From Xiphophorus maculatus (Eukaryota > Chordata > Actinopteri > Cyprinodontiformes > Poeciliidae), in contig NC_036448.1 of assembly GCF_002775205.1 (NCBI RefSeq), positions 6,169,072 to 6,233,071 of the forward strand: a stretch of DNA of 64,000 nucleotides. Reading direction: 5' to 3'. Positions 1 through 12,234 of the stretch are shown here, piece after piece. The notes beneath the pieces are model-generated. The model was not told the origin of the DNA. It searched no databases and saw nothing but the letters and a program-made list of their open reading frames with translations. Both the position numbers and the translations under genes were made by a program. How positions within the stretch are numbered: position 1 is the stretch's first letter; each line of letters starts with the position of its first letter.

Positions 1-3000
1 TCCCTTTCCCAGCTGTTAATCTCTTCCTCATTTGCCTCTACCTGCTCCTTTCTCCAGCTGCATCCACTAACTTGTCACTCGCTCGTCTGGTTATGTCCAC
101 TCTCTAATCAGTATATTTAAGGACTAAAGTTACATTAGCGGCGTTTTCATTAAAAAGGTGCACAAATCTTTGTCGATATTCTGCGAATGTCAAAACTTAT
201 AACAATTTGGCAATTGCTCTGTTTCCATTAAATAAAAAGAGAAATTAAAATCACACATGAATAAGCTTAATTCTATTCTATTCTATTCTATTGTTTATGC
301 AATATTTCATCAAAAATCATGGCAGCGATAGATGTAAACACTTACATGAAATATATTCGTATTTCAGCCGTCAGAGGAAACATATGGTGTCTTATTCAGG
401 CGTTGGAGTGACAATCGCCTTATTCTTTGGAGCGGCTATGTCTGCAAGTGTAGTCTGTGATTTTACAGAAGAGCTATGGATTCAACACGTTCAAATGACA
501 CACAACATTTTGTGAGAGCTCTGCTGGAGCCAGCTGCACATTGTCCAAAAAAACCAAAAACAAACCATCATCCACCTATTATTTCCTGTTGTCTCCTTCA
601 TTATTTTCACCAGTAGTAACATCCGGCTGTTGATCAGATGACTTGTGAAAAAGGTGTTTCCAAAAGAGTTTTGCTAAATATATCTATTTCAATACGGCTG
701 AAAAGCCACCTCATTATAGCACAACTTTTTATCGAAAAACTTGAGCTATTTTTTCCCAGAATTGGCATGTTTCCATTAAGCAAATTAATTTTTTTTCAGA
801 ATTTCAACTCACGCAATTTTGTGGTAAATGGAAACAAAGCTCTTCTGTTTTCCACTGGTCTCTCAATTGAACTCCAGTTGGCTCTGTGTCATCCTGTTTC
901 TCCACATTCGCTACCATTTTGTATGTTTTTTCTTCAATTATAAAATCTACAACCATTCTGTCTTCTTGTCTGAATTTTGATTTTGATTTGGCTCGACTCC
1001 TGACATTTGCCACATTTCTTCCTCTCTTCTAAGGATGCAGCCATATAAAAATTTTGGTCGATATTGATATGTGATTCTAATATTGTTCTTACGGCCGATA
1101 ACCAGTATTTACCAATATTGTGTATATTTCACTAACCCTTTTTGACAACTTGTGGAAAAAACAACCACACTGCCCTCTTCACCATCGCTTTTCTGCTTCA
1201 CTTAAACTACCCACAATCCTCTGCTGCATCACTATAGTTTTTACTTTCACTGTCCACAACAAGGTGGTAAAAGATATCGATTGTTAATATTGGCCAAAAT
1301 TCATCTTTTCTTTGCCTGTTTTCTGTCTGAATCACCAAAAAAAGGCCACTACTGCCACAATAATCTTTAATACTTATCAAAGTATTTGGCTGAGATTACT
1401 TTGTAACTAATCATAAATTATTATACTGACACAGACAAGTTAAGGATACACCTCTGCTCACTGATGCAGCAGACAGTGGCTCTGAATTGCTGATATTTCA
1501 TCGTTTATTCATGATTGTATCGATTGTTTCAAGACGCTCTTAGACTGGTGGCTTGAAATACGAGCCAGTTGTGTGTAAGTGCTGCCCTCCCTCTTCTGCT
1601 CTTCCTCCCCGTCATCCACAACCAGCTAAGCTTGACGCCTTCATAAAGACACGCTGTATAAATCCTCTAGTGTTCATCAAATTATAGGCAGCACAGTTGT
1701 GCTTTGACAGGTAGGAATGTTAAATGAAGAGGGTCTACTGGCGTCTGGGAAGATGTCTTTACTCCCATCTGTTAACAGGGCTAAAAACCTGCAGGGCCGT
1801 GTCTGCATCGACTGTCATTATTTATTGTCAAATATGCAATGAGTTACACGTCCCTGGGCTCATTCTATCATGTTACTATCCGGAAATAATCTTGGAGAAG
1901 CGGCTCAGGTGGGAGAATCTGTCAACACAATAACTATGCAGCAAAATTGAGGCCATAAAATTTGTTTAAAGGGGCAGCATTATGTGTTTTCCAGCCACAT
2001 AGTGGCATTTTATAGCACAATCAAGTAACTATGTTACATTCAGTTGTTCTAAAATAAATTCTGTATGTATCAAATATGACTTAAACAAAATTTGACATTG
2101 TATTTAATGCCTTTAAATTGAGCTTCTGTCGCTTTAAGAAACTTCTGGCCTTTCAACACTACGCCTTTAGGAAGTCAACACAACATTTCTCCTCTATTAA
2201 CCCTTTAACAATGTTTTTACCAGTGTTGCGCTGAAATGTAGCTCATATAATGAGCTCAGCAGATCCGCAATTCCACCAGGTGTTTGCTAATTGCTGCTGG
2301 CTAGTCTGAAGGAGCTGAGTGGTGCAGTCGCGGAGGAGGGTTGTTCTGTGAGGCAGAAGATCGGAAGCCCTGAGGATGAGGATCATCTTTCTACCGCTGA
2401 ATGGTTGCCATGGGAGATTCAAGGATTTCTCAAACAAGCACGAAAGAATCAAGGTAAAACTCCACGTACAGTTTTGATAAGGTAATAACATTCTAAAGTA
2501 ATATAAATTTTAAAAAATTGATTTTAAAAAATTTACGCCAGAAACATATTTAAAACTGAAAAAATTTGAAACTAAATGAAATTTTGAACCTTAAGAGACA
2601 CAAGATTTACCAGAAAAAGTAAAAAAAAAAAAATAATACGTTAAAATAATAACCTTGTCTGATTCAAAGTTGGGTTTTTTGGGGGAGGAGGGTTCGTTTT
2701 TTTTGTGTGCATATTTTCTCTTTTAAACGACATTTCCAATTCCCACGGCTCCTTAATGCAACGTATGGAAATGGTTTGTCCAGACCCTGTGGTGTGTGTT
2801 GATTCCACACCACACCACGCCACACTTTTCAGGTTGTTTGGTGTTAAAGCTTTTGAAAACAACATCTAATTTTCTTCCTACTTTGCAATTTCTTAAACTA
2901 CTTTGTGTTGATTTCTCACAAAAAGAAGAGTCCTAATAAAATATAATTAGTGTGTGCTTTAAAGCGCCGGAAAGTTAACAAGTCCAAGTGGTGTGAAAAC

Positions 3001-3124
3001 TTTTGCGACATGTTACATTTGGCAGTGTGTTCATTAAGTGTCGCACGTTTTCCCTAGTCTAGAATAATAATACCAGTAATATTGCTACTACTAATAAAAC
3101 AATATTTTTGCATTTTTCTCTCAC
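1..3124 (-). other. Intron 1 of the gpr158-like gene (left part outside window)
   Basis: This stretch follows the donor site at 3124-3123 on the minus strand, so it is inferred to be the first intron of the receptor gene; no exon was recognised in it. It is AT-rich and repeat-bearing. There is a short pentanucleotide (TTCTA) run near 268-291. A hAT-like degenerate stretch with the phrase GGTCGATATTGATA lies near 1050-1320. One copy of a TTAA-flanked MITE family lies at about 1965-2520. Short open frames here have no recognisable domains. Confidence 0.6.
1965..2520 (+). mobile_element. TTAA-flanked MITE, copy A
   Basis: It begins with TTTAAAGGGGCAGCATTATG and shares long blocks with four other places in this window. 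Shared phrases include GCTAATTGCTGCTGGCTAGTC and the segment ATGGTTGCCATGG...GATT...ATTTCTCAAAC. It has no coding capacity, so it is a non-autonomous DNA element. The TTAA inside the terminal motif suggests a piggyBac- or Kolobok-type target, but the superfamily is inferred. The right end is degraded. Confidence 0.6.
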
Positions 3125-3987
3125 CTGAATTCTGGCGCCGAGTTGCTTTTCAGTCCATAAAACCCAGCCGACAAGGTGAGCAGCCAGTACGGAACGAAAG
3201 CCCCGTGCTCACACTCCAGGTACGGTGCGGACCATTTGATCTGGCTCTTGTTCAGAAGGTAACTCCCGCCGCCGGAGCCCGAGCCCTCGGGGACGCCGCT
3301 GTGCGCCTGCGGTCTCCTCACGTCCCTGAAGTCGTGGAACCAGTCGGACTCCGGGCTCCTGTTCTTCAGGCGGCGGTGCGCGGACCCGGAGAGGTCCTGC
3401 AGCACCACCTCGTTTCCGGTCCTGGTCGCCTGGAGGAAAACGTGGGGGCCGGGGGTCGTCGGCGCGTCCGCGTGCAGGGTCACCACCGCCCGGTGGATCT
3501 TCGGGTCCCCCTCGAGGATGCTCTGAACCAGCGCGTGGTACCAGCCCGTGTCCCCGCGGAAGGTTCGCTCGCGGGACCTGTTGGTTTGCAGGATCATGTT
3601 GAGGAAGTTGGTCGCGTGCGCCACCGTGTCCAGGACGCTGTGCAGGGAGTAGTGGGAGGCGACGTGGAGGCCGCCGCGCAGGCTGCTCAGCTCATACCGC
3701 CGAGAGCAGTTGACCTGCCTCAGCGCCGAGGAGTCTCCCGTGTGCAGGAAAGCCGTCACCACCCGGGGGAGATCCTCCTCGATTTTGTGCGCGACCACCG
3801 CGCGCTCCGTCGGCTGCAGCGGGTGCGGAGTGGGACGGTGGGGCGGCTCCTTGTTGACGCTCTGCGTGCTGAACGGCGCCGGCGGGTGCTTCTCGTCCCT
3901 GTCGTTATCCGACCACTCCACGTAGCCGTAGTTTGATCCCAGAACGAGCCCGGTGTGCAGAAGCAGCGCGAAGAGGATGAGAGCCAT
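3125..3987 (-). CDS. gpr158: GPR158/GPR179-family orphan receptor, first coding exon (extracellular domain)
   Basis: This is the first coding exon of a class C-like orphan receptor. GPR158 acts at synapses and signals with RGS7-Gbeta5; GPR179 acts in retinal ON-bipolar cells. The exon encodes 287 full codons: a signal peptide (about residues 1-18, MALILFALLLHTGLVLGS), then part of the Cache-type extracellular domain. Family blocks seen are ATNFLNMILQTNRSRE (125-140), WYHALVQSILEGDP (149-162), VFLQATRTGNEVVLQDLSG (183-201) and KWSAPYLECE (251-260). N-glycosylation sequons are at N93, N136, N209 and N246. The start ATG is at 3987. The exon ends with CAG|GTGAGA at 3125/3124 in phase 2, after ...APEFR, the same place where the family continues into the EGF-like part. 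The later exons, including the seven-helix region, are outside the window. WFHDFRD and KSQIKWSAPYLECE look closer to GPR158 than to GPR179. Family assignment is firm; the paralogue is less so. Confidence 0.85.
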
Positions 3988-4650
3988 GGTGGTTCCTCAC
4001 AGGCGCAGAGGAGACACCGCGGGCACCTGGCAAGCTGCGCTCATCGCCAAATCCTCTCTCTCTCTCTCTCTCTCTGCCTCTCTTTTTCTCTGGGTGTCTC
4101 TCAATGCTGCTATTAGAAAGTCTTTGTCGAACACAAACCACAGAAGGTCCTGAATTTTATAGCCATTACGTCGCCAGTTACGACAGGAATCCCCGTCACC
4201 ACCACTTCTAATCTGGGGCTTCAAAGGAAAGCGTAGACTTTCATAAAGCTGCTGGCTGTCCGGAAAAAAAGAGAAGAAGAAAAAAAAATCCTCGGAACTC
4301 CGTTAAATCTACGAACACTTCTCCCCGGGAGCGGAGTGGTGCCGTGGAAGAGAGGAGCGGCACCGAAATGTTCCCGAACTTCAGTCCCCTCCCAATAAAA
4401 ACAACCTAGCGATGCTAAGCGTCGCCCACGGTGTGCGCGCGCGCGCGCCGTCTTCTGTGTGTGTGGTTGTTTCTCAGCGCGCGTCTGCAGGAGCGGTGGG
4501 CGGGGCGTGGGAACACACTGGGAGCTGTCCGGTGCTGAGAGTAGACCGCTTCCCTGAGGGGGAAGACAGGAGGAGGTTGTTGTTGGTGGAGAACCGGAGG
4601 CAAATAGAAACAGGAATTCATTTTCAAACTGAATGAAGTGAAGTGAGATT
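3988..4650 (-). promoter_or_regulatory. 5' UTR and promoter region of the gpr158-like gene, CpG-rich
   Basis: The GC- and CpG-rich block spans the first coding exon and continues to about 4560, then drops sharply into AT-rich spacer, as at a CpG-island promoter. A (CT)n run (GA on the sense strand) lies at about 4046-4076, inside the presumed 5' UTR. An alternating (GC)n run lies at about 4432-4449. No clear TATA box or unique start site was identified. Confidence 0.5.
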
Positions 4651-5344
4651 CTCAAGACTGTCTTTTTTTTAACTTGGAGCTCCATTCTCTTTCAATTAAA
4701 CTATTGTAATTGTATCTCTAGGTAAGTGATTTGGACCGTTGTCTTCTGGTCTAGGTAAATCTATGCCCCAGTCTCAAGTGTTTTGTAACTTCAAACAGTT
4801 TCCCCTCCAAGTTTCCTCTGTATTCTGCTTCCAATTACTCTGAACATCTGCCTCCCTGCTAAAGAAACGTTTGGCCTTGAGCTCAGTGGTGCCAACACGA
4901 TGCCAACACAATGGGCCGGGTTTGTTTTCTGCCTCACACGGGGATGTGCACGGAGGCCAGAGCATTCAGCTTTCATCAAAGCACCTCATATTCCACATGG
5001 TCGTCAAGCAGAGCTCTGTGAGAGCTCCAACGTCTGTGATGTTGTTTTTATAACCTAACCCTGCTTCAGACCTCTCCCCTGTCTGATGTGTTCCTCTGTC
5101 TTTTGGATGCAATTTGTTCTCTATTGTCCTCCAACAAACCTCTGAGGCCTTCACAGAACTGCAGATTTTTTTTTTCTTCCTGCGATTAAATTACTCAAAT
5201 GGGAACGCTGGTTTCTTTCTGACTTTTTTTTAAAGATCTTTTGCATCTTAAGCAGTTATTGTGGATCTGTGTTTTATAGTAACTTAAAGACACAGTATGT
5301 GTTATTATAGATGGTCTTGTTTTTATATAGCTGTTTAAACTATA

Positions 5345-7560
5345 ACTATGTCATGACATGTCATGTGAAAAAAAAAAACCCACAATCTCCTCTGCCTCCT
5401 CACCGTGCTTCTTCTATCACCCACATAAATATACTGCTTCGGGTGAGAAAGAACCAATCAAAGCCAAGAGGAGGGTCTTAGCGCTGTCAATCATGCTTGT
5501 GTAGCATAGCTCACAACCTTCCCCCATTCTCTCTGCTGGTTTACCACAACCGAGCCTGCCACGAATGCTAAATTTAGTTAGCATGGCCACCGATAAACAG
5601 TTTTCCTGTTTCTCCGCCATTAGCACATTACACAACATGTTCACAAGGATGATTGACAGCGCTAAGACACTCCTTCTGGATCTAATTGGTTGATGCTGAC
5701 CAGAAGATGGAGGCGGTAGAGGAACTTCTTTTTTAACTGAGGTTTCACACAGGCTTTACATTACTGCCTCTTCGCTAGGACTCTTTTTGAAAAAGAAGTT
5801 TATAATCTAGCTGAGACTCTCCTGGTTAAATAAAGGTAATAATAACAACAATAAACTTAAGGACAATTTGTCCTAGATTGAAAAACAAAACAGCACACAC
5901 AAATTAAGTTACGTTCACATCAGCATTGAATTCCTGATTTGATGTGAGGTGATGATGAGATTTCTTTTTCTCTTTTCAAAATGTCCTTTAAAATATGACG
6001 CTGTGTCCGGATGCGTAATGTCTCTATTAAGACAATTAGATCAAATTACAGCCACATATTACCACAGCAGCTATTCAGTGCATAAACAGCTACACTGATG
6101 TAATTTATACACACAGAAGTGGTCGGTGGAAGTTATGTGATTAGCCATTTATTTATTTGCCACATGATAGTAGAGATGCCAATCTGTGTTGCCTATTTCT
6201 GTCCCAACACACACACACACCACCTGACTGTCTCTGCCTGACAGAAAACCGAGACAGTGTTATCTCTAGTTGTGTGCGTTCGTGTGTGGGCGTGTGCGTG
6301 TGTGTCTCTGCATGCGCACATCAATCTCACGGTGCTCCAATGCTCTCTGGGTGCTGATGATCAGAAGTCAGCCCTTGATTGTGAATTGGCGTTAAAGAGC
6401 GCAGCTCGCCCGGGGTGACTTGCAGGCCGTTGCCAAGGCACTGGAAGGTGATGGCACGGAGTCCTCGCTGCACCATGGGCTCGAGCCTCTCTGGGCATGT
6501 GAGTCTACTGCTGCCTACAATTACAGCATATGATAGTGTGATTAAAAATATGTGAGCCAGACATGTTTTTTTGTTTTGTTTGTTGGTTGTTCCTTTTTTT
6601 AACCAGGTAACCATGATGAATGTTCTTGCAAAATCCTTTTTTTTGTGCAGATTGCCTAAAATCTGCACTTTTACAGAAATATATCTTTTTTTTCTTTTAT
6701 TAAACATAATTGTCAAAACTGTCACTATGTCATGACAGTATAATATTAGTCAGATAATCTGTAAAAATCAAGCACCTCGACTTCCTCCCTTATACTATTG
6801 CTAAAGAAATGCACCGCTCCAGATCAAAATCAACCAATCAGAGCCAGGAGGAGGGTCTTAGTGAAGTCAATAAACCTCATGTACTCTCTGCTAAATGTGC
6901 TAATGGCAGAGAAGCAATTTACCTTTCCAGGAAAATCGTTTATCCGTCAACATCAGCGGTTATGCTAACTAGCATGCTAACTAGCATTGGTATTGGGAGA
7001 AGCAGGAGGAGCTTTAAGTGACTCTATGCAGTTCAACAAGTGTTAATAAATTTACAAGGCACTGCATTTGTTAAATCATGTACTTTTGAAGGATTTTAAA
7101 AACATCCACCATTACTTGAAGACTTTGAAGGCTGATGGACCAAATAAAAACTAAAAGTGACTCTATGCAGGTTTTTACCATTTATCAGACTACATAAACT
7201 CGAGCCAGTACTGCATACATAAACAATGTAAACGTTGAAAAGCTACAAAACATTCTCTGATATTATGTTTACAGACTTAAAATGTGTGAAGACTTAGCCA
7301 CTTTCAGCAACCTGATGATTACAATGCAGTGAGGAGCTTTTTTACTGCTACGAATGCCTGCTAGCATTCGTAGCATAGCATAGAGAAATGGGACGGGGTG
7401 AGAATGAGAGTGATTGAGAGCACTAAGATCCTCCTCCTGGCTGTGATTGGTTGTTTCTGACTGAGTGGTGTATTTCTGCAGTTGGTATGGGGAGGAGGAG
7501 CCTTTTTTTACAGATTATCTGTAACATGCCATAAAGAGAATTTTAATAAATATGTAAAAA
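5345..7560. repeat. Three diverged copies of one dispersed repeat (5345-5760, 6740-7020, 7325-7560)
   Basis: All three share the phrase CAATCA-AGCCA-GAGGAGGGTCTTAG. It is on the plus strand in the first two and on the minus strand in the third, where it reads CTAAGATCCTCCTCCTGGCT. They also share GCTAGCAT/GCTAACTAGCAT motifs. The first unit holds the shared motif in both orientations, near 5455 and 5660, so it may be a fold-back element. No coding potential is seen. Confidence 0.5.
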
Positions 7561-8409
7561 CACACATTTTTAATAAAAGTTACACTCCCCAGCTCTAAAT
7601 ACTCAATCATCTTCTAATGGATAATAATACAAAGGTTTAGAGAGAACATAGTTTTGGTGAGGAAGAGTGCAAAGTGACAGCCCCTGCTTCCCATTTTATC
7701 TTCATTTTTTTTAAGGCTTTGCTGCCTCCCCTGGCTTGATAAATATTTGATGGGAATTTGCTGCTTCATCTGCATGCGTTCCAACTTGGGCCCATACGAG
7801 CGCAACACTTGCAGAGGCGGCCGTTCTTTCACCCACGTTCTCCCAGAGGTTCTTTTAGCTTTGCTCAGAAGAGGGGAAGAGCACATTCCTTGTTCCTGCG
7901 ACACTTTGTTTTCCTGCACGCAGCAGCCATGTTTCACTGGTGCAGCCGTGCAGTGAGCTGCAGCGGAACATCGACGAACCAAGCTCAGACACGCTGTTTT
8001 AAACCTCCAGATCTCACAAAGTTGTGTTTTGTTCACCACAAGTAGACTTTTCATGATTTTAAAGTGTCAGAGTTTCAGTCTCTGCGGTAAAACATGACAC
8101 AAAATTATCTCTGTGTGTGCTCACAAAGCTGAGCTTAAGGTGAATGAATGATATTCAATGAGATTTTTTTTCCCCCTTAGGATGCAGTAGACCATAAAAT
8201 ATGAAGATACAGCAAAATAAAAAAATTTTAAAATGAGGTGTTTACCAAACTACTTTAGACTACTTTTGCTTAAGAAGAGCAAAAAGGTCATCAAGAAATA
8301 ATGGAAAAACAAAGAAAAAAAGATTAAAATGAATTGAATCATTTAAAATTATTAAAATTAAAATTCTCTAAAGCAATTCACATTTTTTTGCTCACATTAA
8401 CTCGAAAGC

Positions 8410-8486
<77 letters not shown>
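8410..8486. repeat. (CTAT)n microsatellite
   Basis: This is an almost perfect tetranucleotide array of about 19 CTAT units. Such runs are usually length-polymorphic. Confidence 0.95.
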
Positions 8487-9261
8487 TATTAAAAAAGAGG
8501 ATCAATTTAATGCTAGCTGTGGACAAAAAGTTTTGGCTCTTTCCTCTTTTCTCTCCGAGTCCCTGGCGAGTGACGTTCTCCGTGGGCGACGTGCAGCGAC
8601 CGCGTGCTGCTAAAACGAAACAACAAAGCGTGTTGACGTCACAGATCACAGAGTTTAATTCATACAAAGCAACGCATGAATCCGTTAACAGAGCTGCAGA
8701 GATACAGAGATATACATTTTATACAGACAAGGGGAAACAGACAACACGAAACACAGAGACAGACAAAAGGCGCCCACGTGGAGAAAAAGATGGAAAAAAC
8801 TCTCTGTTCGCTTGCTGACCTGTACTTTTAAATGAAAGAGGTGTTTCCCTATTTTATATATGCAAAGAAGGCGTTCTGTTGTTCGACCACTCAGAGAAAC
8901 TCCCTCAGGAACTCAGAAAAACTTGAAACCTCCCCTCATTGTGGCAAAGGTGTCTGTTTTTTGTCCAAGCAACAGGGCGGACCACTCCGTGCTCATCTCC
9001 GTCTGATACGGGCAGATCCCTGACGCCAAACGTCCTAAGATGAGATTTCACAGACACCTCCGAAGTCCCCACTCCCATTGGAATGTAAATTTTATTGCTT
9101 TGTGTGTGGGGGAGGCAAAGGGCCCTGCTTCGGCCTGCTTCTTCAGCTGAATTCCCAAATGCTTAACAGAAACTGTTCCAAATAAGAGTGTTGGCTATAC
9201 CTTTACACATGTCGTAAGATTAACTGTATTAAGCACCAGAAAATAATTATTTTCCTTAACA

Positions 9262-9303
<42 letters not shown>
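9262..9303. repeat. (CTAT)n microsatellite, second array
   Basis: About ten CTAT units directly abut an inverted repeat at 9306-9390. Part of the loop between the arms (9334-9344) holds the complementary unit TAGA. Confidence 0.95.
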
Positions 9304-9304
<1 letters not shown>

Positions 9305-9305
9305 G

Positions 9306-9390
9306 CTGTGATAAACTGAGAAAAGGTTTAGCTAGATAGATAGATCTATTCGCTAGCTAGCTAGCTTCACTTTTTCTCAGTTTATCACAG
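9306..9390. repeat. 19-bp perfect inverted repeat (hairpin)
   Basis: The arms at 9306-9324 (CTGTGATAAACTGAGAAAA) and 9372-9390 are exact reverse complements, with a 47-bp loop rich in GCTA/GATA units. The hairpin may be the remains of a small fold-back element in which the microsatellite arose. Confidence 0.85.
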
Positions 9391-10429
9391 AAAATGTCAA
9401 TAAAGCAAACCAAAGTTGTGAAGTCTAAGGGGCAATGTTATGTTGGTAAGACATTGTGTGTTACTGAAAAAAATGTTAGTTTAGAAGGCAGGAGTAAACA
9501 CAAGTCATTTTAAAACTACAAACGTTAATATGTCAAATGGTCAGTGTCCATCACCAGCATATTATAAGGTGCCAAATTATGTTTTTTTCCCCCTTTTTTG
9601 GTTGTATTTGTAAGGCCTTTTTTGTTGTTTGTGGGTTTCTTTTCTCTCACTTTACTTCAGTACAAATATCTGTAATACCAATTCTTAATTTGAAGCTCAT
9701 TTATACAATACATGTTAGCTATGGTGAACAGATGTAGATGCAGAGTGAATCTAATGCTGCAATACATAGTGAGTGGGATTTCAAATATCACGAATTAAAA
9801 GAAGAGGATGAAAAAGAAAGATCATCCGTGTGTGTAAATGTTTTTGTGTGGGCTTTCCGAGCATTTCTGGGTCTCTTTTAAAGTTACAAGATGGGATTCT
9901 GATTCACATAATACTCACAGATGGCTCATCTGATTCCACACATACACCTAGTTCGTGTTTACTCAAAAGCACACCCACGCTGACGACCTTCAAAGTTGCC
10001 TCGTACTATGAAGGAGGAACAGTCACGCGTGGAAGGTGCTCGCCAGAACAAAGCTGGAATCTCCCATTTTTAATATGGCGATAAACTTAAGACTCTGCGA
10101 ATCTCACCACCCATTCAACTTTAACACAAAGACATTTCTGATATGATAATATTCCTGGCAAATCACACGATATGCTGTTTACACAACCAACTATAATTTC
10201 CTCCAGTTTCTGACCGTCAAATAATGACTTGCTGCCATCTAGAGGTTAATGACGTACACCACAGGGAGACTCATTGGAGTCAGTGTCCTGAAGGTATTAA
10301 TTTTAACTTCTTTTTCAAAACCTATATACCAGACATCTAACGACTAGATAGCCCCGAAAGCAGTTGAGTTTTTCCGTTTGCTTTGCAGCAGGTACTGGTC
10401 GCACAATAAATGTGACGTTCGCGACTGTT

Positions 10430-10566
10430 CCTACATTTTCCAAAGCACTCAAATGCAGCGCGTATGTAACCAACCAATGACGACGGAGGAAGTGAGTGCA
10501 CGGTATTGTAACGTTCTAGCGACAAACGCTAGCTTCATATAACCTACATCACAGTCAGCGAGAGGT
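10430..10566 (+). promoter_or_regulatory. dis3l2: Candidate dis3l2 promoter and non-coding exon 1
   Basis: This short patch has more CpG than its surroundings, an ETS-like core (CGGAGGAAGTGAG) and a good splice donor, GCGAGAG|GTAATA, at about 10565/10566. The dis3l2 start codon lies 25 nt inside an exon opened by an acceptor at 12208-12209, so at least one upstream non-coding exon is required. This is the best-placed candidate but it is not proven. Confidence 0.35.
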
Positions 10567-12209
10567 AATATCTTTATCAGACACTTTGACAGTCGTTACA
10601 TTGTTTCGCTTCTTGTTTACTGCAAAGCATGTCGTTTTCTCTCAGACAAGAGACGTCGGCAGTGAAGGTTTAAGCAACAATTTGACGTTTAAAGTAGCTC
10701 ATTCACTGCTAACTGTTAGCAAAGGCTAGTTCTAACAGAGCCATTTAAACCGGAGTTAGTCAAATGGTGAATGTTTCGTGTTGTCTGCGATTAAAACGTA
10801 GTGTTTACTGGCTCTTATTGGGTCCAGAGTCCATGTTTAAGTATTTTTTTAAAATGTGTTTTCTTGAATTTAAATATGACAAATGAATAGCAGGTGTTCA
10901 CAAGCTTCATTGTGCCCAAGTTACAAAAGCAAGCCAAACAGCTGCTGGCATTTTCCCTGAATGAAGGTTAAATAATGACCTGCATGTCTTCCACATCATT
11001 CAGGAGGGCTTTTATATCACACTGAGGTTTGCTCAGTTTTACTGAATGCACAGCCCTCTAGTGCCTCACCACAGCATTTTAATCAAGTTTAGGTTTGGGC
11101 TTTGACTGGGCCACTTTCATTGTCATGTTGATGACCCGATTTCACCAGTCGGAGAAATGGCTCCTACATTTGGCTCTACCGTACTTTGCTCTACCTATAA
11201 GGTTGTGATTGTCTCAAGTGTGGGTAAAACAATGTCAAATTATCACCGTGCTGACGGTTGCTTTGAGGTGTTTTTGTGGTCCAATCTTAAGCCACACATT
11301 TCACTCTACTTTTGCTAAATTTGTCAGTGAAATTACAGGGGGGAAAAAAAATCATAAATGTTTATTTTGTCTGTATTAACTTGCAACAACCCTCAAAATC
11401 AACCTTGCTTAATGGCATCATGTTTTTTGTTTGTTAAGTATAAAATTTTTCTGTTATGCCCTTTGCTTTTCTGTCATCACATCCTCACCTTCGTAGCACA
11501 TCAATCATTTTTGAATGAGAAGTCTACGCTGCTCCACAATGCATCTCGGCTGAATGAGCGCTATTAAGGTGAAACTCAAGGAACTTGAGTGTTTATGTTT
11601 CCCAAACCGACTCTGTTTGGACCAGTTTCTCTTTCCCGTTCTGGAGTGGCCCCGCCATCTTTGCGGTAGATGTCAGATTGGACATGTATCCTGTCAGACC
11701 GTCACTTCCCGAAACCACACGCACACAAAAATAATAAAAAGCTTGCAAGGTCCAATTGACCTGGTCTTTTAAGAGCACCAGAGGGTTCTATTGGAACTAA
11801 TTTTAATCTAATAAACCATTAATCAACAATTAATAGTAAGTCGATTGTTTGCAATCCTAGTCACGTTGCATTAGATATTAAATTGTTTTGACAATATCAA
11901 TAAAATACCACCGATTTTCGGTGCAACAGGCACATCCGACAAGCATATCGGATTGACAATGACTAGTTAGATTTGAATAATTATTTACTTTAAAATAATA
12001 TCTTAATTTACTGGCATTATTATCAATTGTCTTCAAGAAAGTAATCTTCACTTACCCTTGTTTTGTGGTTATTTATGTTTTTCTGGCGTAAATGTCTTTG
12101 CCCTTTTTAAAATATTTTTATCTCCTGTATTTTTTTTTAAACTTTATTTTAATTTTTTGCTTGACATCTACCAAGATATCAACTGTTCATTGTTTCCATG
12201 TCGTGGCAG
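10567..12209 (+). other. Presumed intron 1 of dis3l2
   Basis: This is AT-rich and without recognised exons. The text at about 10985-11330 (for example GGTTTGGGCTTTGACTGGGCCA) resembles degraded DNA-transposon sequence seen again near 33390-33420 and 41000-41340. Confidence 0.4.
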
Positions 12210-12234
12210 AAAAAGCCCCTTGAAGGACTGTCTT

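Larger units (their letters stand above)
4651..10430. other. Repeat-rich spacer between gpr158-like gene and dis3l2
   Basis: No gene is supported here. The spacer contains a local repeat family at 5345-5760, 6740-7020 and 7325-7560, (CTAT)n microsatellites near 8410-8486 and 9262-9303, a perfect inverted repeat at 9306-9390, and a CA/GT-rich stretch near 6200-6310. A GC-richer block at about 6325-6500 is open on the minus strand but matches no known protein. A mixed-composition block at 8490-9160 is unassigned. Confidence 0.6.

Noticed and set aside
3082..3936. 284-codon open frame on the plus strand
   Set aside because: It is the antisense shadow of the GC-rich receptor exon on the minus strand. 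The minus-strand reading has a signal peptide and family motifs; this one does not.
7614..8054. 146-codon minus-strand frame with overlapping plus-strand frames
   Set aside because: No domain, no start context and no splice structure; low similarity to anything recognised. It is probably repeat or random sequence.
8410..9303. Repeated short units considered as a CRISPR array
   Set aside because: They are tetranucleotide microsatellites with no spacers, in a vertebrate genome.
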